Positions 7,434 to 11,410 of a stretch of 11,410 nt of DNA are shown here, in pieces. Below the pieces are notes generated by a model, which was given only the letters and a program-made list of their open reading frames with translations, searched no databases and was not told the DNA's origin. Source of the stretch: Ilumatobacteraceae bacterium (GTDB taxonomy: Bacteria; Actinomycetota; Acidimicrobiia; Acidimicrobiales; Ilumatobacteraceae); assembly GCA_007122945.1 (NCBI GenBank), contig SKSP01000057.1, forward strand, positions 1 to 11,410. Reading direction: 5' to 3'. Both the position numbers and the translations under genes were made by a program. Every line of letters begins with the position of its first letter. Position 1 is the stretch's first letter.

Positions 7434-8279
7434 TCAGCGCCCGCTGACTCGCCCGGTGGCGACGAGGACACCCGGCTCCATCACGGTGGCGTCGCCGTCG
7501 ACGAACGGCTGGCAGCGCTCGACCACGTCACGCTCGAGGGCGGCCCGGGCGGCCTCGTCGAGGCCGGCGGCCACGGCGGCGAGCGGTGTGCTCTGCACGT
7601 ACTGCCAGAAGAGGTCCGCTGGCGGGGGGACCCGCAGGGGGACGGTGCCGGTCTCGATCTCGACATCGTCGAACCCGGCGCCGGTGAACAGCTGGCGGGC
7701 CTCGGCGGGGTCGTGGACCGAGAACACGGCGTGCACGAAGCACGACGCGTCCGCCCCGACGTGGGCCGTGAGGGCAGCGTCGATGGCCTCGAACAGCGGC
7801 GGGGTGGGTCCCGGTGTCGACACCACGGCCCGGCCGCCGGGGGCGAGGACCCGCCGCATCTCCCGCAGACCCTGCTCTTTGTCCTCGAAGAACTGGAGGC
7901 CCATCGAGCACAGCACGACATCGAACGCCGCGTCGGGGAGGGGCATCGCTTCGGCGGGTGCCTCGTACCAGTCGATCCCGCCGGGCGAGGCCGATCGGGC
8001 CATCGCAAGCATGCCCGGCGTCGGGTCCAGGCCCGACACGGTCCCCTGCGGACCCACGGCCTCGACGGCCAGCCGGGCGGCGAGCCCCGTGCCGCAGGCG
8101 ACGTCGAGCACCCGCTCCCCCGGTGCCAGCTTCGCGGTGGCGAGCAGCCGCCGGGCGAAGGGCGTGCCGATGGCGGGGACGAAGTGGTCCTCGTAGTTCC
8201 GTGCCGCATCGGCGGCGTACTTGGCGTACAGCGACGTCGAGGTGTTCGGTCGGGTCGAGGTGTTCGGTCGGATCGTCAT
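7434..8279 (-). CDS. Class I SAM-dependent methyltransferase
   Basis: The 281-residue protein has a Rossmann-type SAM-binding domain. Motif I is VLDVACGTG (57-65). Asp85 in SGLDPTPGML is placed to hold the SAM ribose. AEAMPLPDAAFDVVLCSMGLQFF forms the motif II and strand 4 region, and MRRVLAPGGRAVVS is motif III. This matches the UbiE/Methyltransf_11 group, whose members act on quinones, lipids or small molecules; the acceptor here is unknown. The ATG at 8279 is chosen because AAGGAG lies 8 nt upstream. The longer open frame to 8420 has no such site and runs through a repeat. The N-terminus carries a duplicated RPNTST sequence. The hydrolase-fold gene follows after 5 bp, so the two are almost certainly co-transcribed. 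Confidence 0.92.
   Translation of the reverse strand: MTIRPNTSTRPNTSTSLYAKYAADAARNYEDHFVPAIGTPFARRLLATAKLAPGERVLDVACGTGLAARLAVEAVGPQGTVSGLDPTPGMLAMARSASPGGIDWYEAPAEAMPLPDAAFDVVLCSMGLQFFEDKEQGLREMRRVLAPGGRAVVSTPGPTPPLFEAIDAALTAHVGADASCFVHAVFSVHDPAEARQLFTGAGFDDVEIETGTVPLRVPPPADLFWQYVQSTPLAAVAAGLDEAARAALERDVVERCQPFVDGDATVMEPGVLVATGRVSGR
8236..8271 (-). repeat. Perfect 18-bp tandem duplication inside the methyltransferase N-terminus
   Basis: The unit gtcgaggtgttcggtcgg occurs at 8236-8253 and again at 8254-8271 without mismatch. Being a multiple of three it keeps the frame and encodes RPNTST twice (residues 4-15), ahead of the folded domain. Confidence 0.9.
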
Positions 8280-8287
8280 CACACGGT

Positions 8288-8293
8288 CTCCTT
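8288..8293 (-). promoter_or_regulatory. Shine-Dalgarno site of the methyltransferase gene
   Basis: Read on the minus strand this is AAGGAG with an 8-nt spacer to the ATG at 8279. It sets the start, excluding the longer frame. Confidence 0.75.
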
Positions 8294-8318
8294 GCGCTCG
8301 GAATCTCTTCTCGGCAGG

Positions 8319-8324
8319 ACCGTA
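8319..8324 (-). promoter_or_regulatory. Possible -10 element upstream of the methyltransferase gene
   Basis: Read on the minus strand this is TACGGT, a TAnnnT match about 25 bases before the ribosome site, giving a leader of roughly 30-40 nt. No clear -35 element was seen. The surrounding 150-bp gap would allow a promoter separate from the upstream LuxR gene. Confidence 0.3.
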
Positions 8325-8400
8325 CGAGAGGGAGGGGGTGCGCGACTTCGGGGGAGCCCGCCATCTCCGAGCGGACGTGGCGTGGGTGAAATCCCTCACA

Positions 8401-8439
8401 CCGTCACACGAGCCCGTCACACGAGCCCGTCACACGAGC
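8401..8439. repeat. Three perfect 13-bp tandem repeats spanning the LuxR gene stop codon
   Basis: The unit ccgtcacacgagc is repeated exactly at 8401-8413, 8414-8426 and 8427-8439, with a further partial ccgt at 8440. On the minus strand each unit contains TGA, at 8404-8406, 8417-8419 and 8430-8432. Since 13 is not a multiple of three, the stops fall in all three minus-strand frames. The array lies between the LuxR regulator stop and the methyltransferase leader. Confidence 0.92.
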
Positions 8440-10076
8440 CCGTGGTCGTAGGCATAGGCGGTGGCGGCCGCTCGGTTCGGCACGTCGAGCTTGGTGAAGA
8501 TGTTGCCGAGGTGGCGCTCGACCGTCCGCTCGCTGATGGACAGCACCTCGGCGATCTCGCGATTCGTCCTGCCCGCCGCCACCAATCGCAGGACCTCGAG
8601 CTCGCGTGCGGTCACGGGGAGCGTTCCCCGGTCGACGGGTCGTCGGATGAGCTCGTCGAGACGAGCCAACGCCGGCACCGCCCCCAGACGCTCGAACACC
8701 GACCGGGCGGCGTCGCACTCGAGATCGGCGGTGTCGGTGTCGCCGACCTGCCGGCACGCCACGGCGATGAGCACACGTGCCCTGGCAAGCTCGTACGGGG
8801 CGTCCACGTCGTGCCACACCCGGCAAGCGGCGTTCAACGCGTCCAGCGCGAGTCCGGGCTCACCCTCGGCCAGCAGCACCGCCCCGCGAGCCTGCCAGGC
8901 GATGGCGTCGAGCACGCCGGCGTGGGCGCTCTCCGCCCGCGCCGCCAGTTCCACCAGCTCGTCGGCTGCGCGCCGGGCGTCCGCCGTCCGGTCCGCCGCG
9001 AGCATGATCTCCACCGCAGCGGGGAGGAGCCGGGCGCGGGTGACGTGATCGTTCGCCTCGCCGAGGGCCCGCTCGATGGCGGCGACCGCCGCGTCGGTCC
9101 TGCCCTCCGCGAGCCGTAGCAGCGCCAGGCCCGGATGGGGTTGGCGTCCGGCGGCGTGAGCGCGGCGGTACGCCGCCTCGGCATCGGCCAGCGCGCCCCG
9201 CAACCGGTGGAGCTCGCCCAGTTCGTAGTGCGCCGTGCCGATCGCCGGATGCGGTGGTTCGGCGAGCCGCTCGCACGCGCGCTGCGCCTCGGTCATCGCC
9301 TCCCCCCATGCTCCTCCCACCTGCAGGATCTGGGCCCGGTGCACGAGGCACTGCCCCCGGTACGGCACGAGGTCGGGTTGACCGGCGCACCACCGGTCGA
9401 GCGCCGCCGTCCACTCCCGGGCCCGGCGCAGGTCGAATGCCTGCTGGCACGCGTCGACGACCGCGCAGTAGACGACGCCGGACACGACCGGCGACGTCTC
9501 CCCGGCCGTGACCGACACCATCGCCTCGTCGAACAGCCGCATGCCCTCGGGGACCCGACCCGACCGGAGCAAGGCCTCGCCGCGACCGATGGCCCCGAGC
9601 GCGGCCAGGTCCGGGTCACCGAAGCGCTGCGCCCGCTCGCTGACCTCGCCGAACCGGTCGAGGGCGCCGCCGAGGTCACCGCTGCCCATGGCCAAGAGAC
9701 CCTCGGGGAGCAGCAGGTACCCCCGCTCGGCGTCGTCGAGCCCGTGCTGGTCCACCAGGGTCCCCGCCCGCGCCAGCCACCCGCTGCCCTGGGCCATCTC
9801 GCCCCGCTGCACCAGGCCGAAGCCCGCCCAGAACGCGCACCGCACGGCTCGCTCGTGTGCCCCCCGATCGAGCCAGCTCCGGTGGGCGCGGGTCCACGCC
9901 TCGGTGCTCTCGGCGTCGTGGCCCGTGAGGTACGCGGCGACCGCCAGCCGCTCCAGGTCCTCCGGCTCCAGCCCTGCGTCGTCGATGGCAGCCGCCGTCA
10001 GGTGCTCATAGGACTGGCGCCACTCTCCCCGGTCGAAGGCGCGCCGTCCCTGCTCCCGCATCTCGGTGCCGTTCAT
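8430..10076 (-). CDS. LuxR-family regulator with N-terminal TPR-like repeats
   Basis: The 548-residue protein is mostly helical, with repeated TPR-like units over about residues 1-475 (for example EMREQGRRAFDRGEWRQSYEHL and AHYELGELHRLRGALADAEA). It ends in a LuxR/FixJ helix-turn-helix at about 485-548: VTARELEVLRLVAAGRTNREIAEVL, then SISERTVERHLGNIFTKLDV. There is no Walker A motif and no receiver domain, so it resembles the C-terminal half of LAL/MalT regulators without the ATPase. The repeats presumably sense a protein or small ligand. The ATG at 10076 has GGAGGGG immediately upstream and is preferred over the open frame to 10166. It lies 150 bp upstream of the methyltransferase gene in the same direction and is divergent from the peptidase gene, so it may control either side. 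Confidence 0.9.
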   Translation of the reverse strand: MNGTEMREQGRRAFDRGEWRQSYEHLTAAAIDDAGLEPEDLERLAVAAYLTGHDAESTEAWTRAHRSWLDRGAHERAVRCAFWAGFGLVQRGEMAQGSGWLARAGTLVDQHGLDDAERGYLLLPEGLLAMGSGDLGGALDRFGEVSERAQRFGDPDLAALGAIGRGEALLRSGRVPEGMRLFDEAMVSVTAGETSPVVSGVVYCAVVDACQQAFDLRRAREWTAALDRWCAGQPDLVPYRGQCLVHRAQILQVGGAWGEAMTEAQRACERLAEPPHPAIGTAHYELGELHRLRGALADAEAAYRRAHAAGRQPHPGLALLRLAEGRTDAAVAAIERALGEANDHVTRARLLPAAVEIMLAADRTADARRAADELVELAARAESAHAGVLDAIAWQARGAVLLAEGEPGLALDALNAACRVWHDVDAPYELARARVLIAVACRQVGDTDTADLECDAARSVFERLGAVPALARLDELIRRPVDRGTLPVTARELEVLRLVAAGRTNREIAEVLSISERTVERHLGNIFTKLDVPNRAAATAYAYDHGLV

Positions 10077-10154
10077 GCCCCTCCGCGACCGACGGTAGCA
10101 CCGCCCTGCACCGGGTCTCGGTGCGTCGGCGTTCGGCGTGGGGAGGTGAGCGGC

Positions 10155-10180
10155 GAGACGCCACACTGAGACGCCAGACT
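10155..10180 (+). repeat. 13-bp direct repeat just upstream of the peptidase lipoprotein gene
   Basis: gagacgccacact at 10155-10167 is followed directly by gagacgccagact at 10168-10180, matching at 12 of 13 bases. It ends 6 nt before the ATG at 10187 and occupies the place where a ribosome site would be. It lies in the 110-bp divergent region shared with the LuxR gene. It could be an operator half-site pair or a chance duplication. Confidence 0.65.
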
Positions 10181-10186
10181 GACGTC

Positions 10187-11017
10187 ATGTCGCGCATCGT
10201 CCTCGCTGCGTTCATCGCCGGGTGGCTCGCGGCTGGCTGTAGCGGGGTCGAAGATGACGCTGCTGGAACCGGCTCCGAACGGGCTCGGGGCGCGCCCGGG
10301 CCGCCCGATGCTGCACCTGGCTCGCTTCGTGCGACCGAGCGAGCGACGCCGGAACCCGCACCCCCGCCCGACACGGACCGCCCATGGCTGCGCTCAGCGG
10401 CGTCCGCCTCGGCGACCGCGGAGCGCACCGTCGACCGCCCGGAGTTCAGCGGGGGCTACGGGGAGCTCGACGAGGCCACGCGTCAGCGGATGGTCGACGT
10501 GTCGTGGCGACCGTCGTGCCCGGTCTCGCTCGACGATCTCCGACTCCTCGAAGTGGACCACTGGGGCTTCGACCGTCAGGTCCGGCGCGGCGAGATGGTC
10601 GTGCACGCCGACCACGCCGGTGCCGTGGTCGAGGTCTTCCGCGAGCTCTTCGAGGCCCGCTTCCCGATCGAGCGGATGCAGCTGATCGACGACTTCGACG
10701 GCAGCGACGACGCCTCGATGGCAGCGAACAACAGCTCCGGTTTCAACTGCCGGACGGTGACCGCGGGAGCGGCGTGGTCCCAGCACGCGTCCGGCCTGGC
10801 GATCGACATCAACCCGGTCCAGAACCCCTATGTCGGCGCCGACGGCGAGGTGCAGCCGCCGGCGGGACGGTCCTTCACCGACCGCTCCCGGCACGTCGAC
10901 GGGATGATCCATCCGGACGGTCCTGTCGTGCGCGCGTTCGAGCGCGCCGGTTGGAGCTGGGGCGGGGAGTGGACGTCGTTGAAGGACTACCACCACTTCT
11001 CCTCCACCGGCCGGTGA
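10187..11017 (+). CDS. M15-family zinc D-Ala-D-Ala carboxypeptidase-like lipoprotein
   Basis: The 276-residue protein starts with a lipoprotein signal (hydrophobic IVLAAFIAGW, lipobox LAAGC, acylated Cys18). A low-complexity Ala/Pro/acidic linker follows (about 20-90), so the enzyme should be tethered outside the membrane. The catalytic domain has the M15_4 signature SQHASGLAIDINPVQNPY with zinc ligands His200 and Asp207. The closing motif is WSWGGEWTSLKDYHHF with His270 as third ligand and Asp267 as likely catalytic residue. The family cuts peptidoglycan stem or cross-bridge peptides, so a cell-wall role is likely. The ATG at 10187 is chosen because it begins the signal peptide directly; no good Shine-Dalgarno is present, and the 13-bp repeat occupies that position. 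It is divergent from the LuxR gene and convergent with the sulfurtransferase gene (21-bp gap). Confidence 0.9.
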   Translation: MSRIVLAAFIAGWLAAGCSGVEDDAAGTGSERARGAPGPPDAAPGSLRATERATPEPAPPPDTDRPWLRSAASASATAERTVDRPEFSGGYGELDEATRQRMVDVSWRPSCPVSLDDLRLLEVDHWGFDRQVRRGEMVVHADHAGAVVEVFRELFEARFPIERMQLIDDFDGSDDASMAANNSSGFNCRTVTAGAAWSQHASGLAIDINPVQNPYVGADGEVQPPAGRSFTDRSRHVDGMIHPDGPVVRAFERAGWSWGGEWTSLKDYHHFSSTGR

Positions 11018-11038
11018 CGGCGCCCGCGAGAGTTCCGC

Positions 11039-11410
11039 TCAGCTCCCCTTCGACCGCGCCTGTGTCTCCAACGGCAGTTCCGGATCCGACGCCCATTCCA
11101 GCATCGATCCGTCGTAGACCGCGACGTTGTCGTGACCGAGCAGGGTCAAAGCGAGCGCGTCGCTGGATGCGGCGACCCCACCGCCGCAGTAGGTGATGAC
11201 CGAATCGCTGCCCAACGCCGGCTCGAACCGCTCGCGCAGCTCGTCGTTGGACAGGTAGCGCTGCGTTGCGCTGTCGACGATCCCACTCGCCGGCACGTTG
11301 ATCGCGCCGGGGATGTGGCCGGCTCGTCCGTAGTGGGCCACCTCGCCCAGGTACTGCTCCTCGGTCAAGGCATCGACGAGCTGGGTGCCGTCGTCGTCGA
11401 TCGCTCGCAG
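11039..11410 (-). CDS. Rhodanese-type sulfurtransferase, C-terminal part (cut by window edge)
   Basis: The frame is open to the right end of the window, so the N-terminus lies outside. The visible 123 residues begin LRAIDDDGTQLVDA and form a rhodanese domain: GRAGHIPGAINVPA, then ITYCGGGVAAS, then LLGHDNVAVYDGSMLEWASDPELPLET. The active-site Cys codon is at 11186-11188. The YDGS-EW-PELP ending matches the second, catalytic domain of two-domain thiosulfate or 3-mercaptopyruvate sulfurtransferases (SseA type), so a non-catalytic rhodanese domain is expected beyond the window. Such enzymes transfer sulfane sulfur from thiosulfate or mercaptopyruvate to cyanide, thiols or proteins. A TTG at 11368 is not needed as a start, because homology continues upstream of it. 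Confidence 0.9.
   Translation of the reverse strand: MRAIDDDGTQLVDALTEEQYLGEVAHYGRAGHIPGAINVPASGIVDSATQRYLSNDELRERFEPALGSDSVITYCGGGVAASSDALALTLLGHDNVAVYDGSMLEWASDPELPLETQARSKGS

Noticed and set aside
8384..8399. Imperfect inverted repeat GGTGAAATCCCTCAC upstream of the methyltransferase
   Set aside because: Only four or five bases pair, too short to support an operator or hairpin call.
8280..8420. N-terminal extension of the methyltransferase to 8420
   Set aside because: The added residues show no family similarity and overlap the 13-bp repeats; AAGGAG precedes the ATG at 8279.
8401..8439. Repeats read as a small CRISPR array
   Set aside because: The 13-bp units abut directly with no spacers and there are no cas genes.
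7413..9119. Plus-strand open frame of 568 codons over the methyltransferase and LuxR genes
   Set aside because: It runs across two clearly coding minus-strand genes and their intergenic region and has no family motif.

Overview
The window is very GC-rich, gene-dense DNA with strong G/C third-position bias and many long antisense shadow frames. It carries an AfsR-type BTAD/NB-ARC regulator, a LuxR-TPR regulator and a winged-helix/hydrolase fusion. This points to a high-GC actinobacterium; an environmental lineage such as Acidimicrobiia is plausible, but that is inference. No rRNA, tRNA, CRISPR array, insertion sequence or phage gene was seen. No intergenic stretch exceeds about 170 bp.

Layout, left to right. 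(1) 7-1206 (+) is an OmpR/CadC-type DNA-binding domain fused to an alpha/beta hydrolase with an intact catalytic triad. It converges on (2) a minus-strand pair: a GNAT-like acetyltransferase (2684-3514) followed 33 bp later by a BBE-type FAD oxidoreductase (1223-2650). (3) A 170-bp divergent intergenic region (3515-3684) holds four direct repeats at an exact 11-bp period. (4) 3685-6522 (+) is a 945-residue AfsR-like regulator, apparently leaderless. (5) A second minus-strand group reads LuxR-TPR regulator (8430-10076), class I methyltransferase (7434-8279), then an alpha/beta-hydrolase-fold protein (6562-7428) that has lost its catalytic Ser and His. (6) 10187-11017 (+) is an M15-type zinc peptidase lipoprotein, divergent from the LuxR gene. 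(7) 11039-11410 (-) is the C-terminal part of a rhodanese-type sulfurtransferase, cut by the window edge.

The best case for a coherent system is the divergon at 2684-6522. The BTAD regulator faces an acetyltransferase-oxidase pair across an 11-bp phased repeat array, which is the operator geometry known for SARP/AfsR-family regulators. This suggests it controls the pair, its own gene, or both. A second possible unit is the LuxR regulator with the methyltransferase and pseudo-hydrolase; these two enzyme genes are only 5 bp apart. The substrates of all these enzymes cannot be read from the sequence. Several short tandem duplications (11, 13, 13 and 18 bp) sit at gene boundaries.
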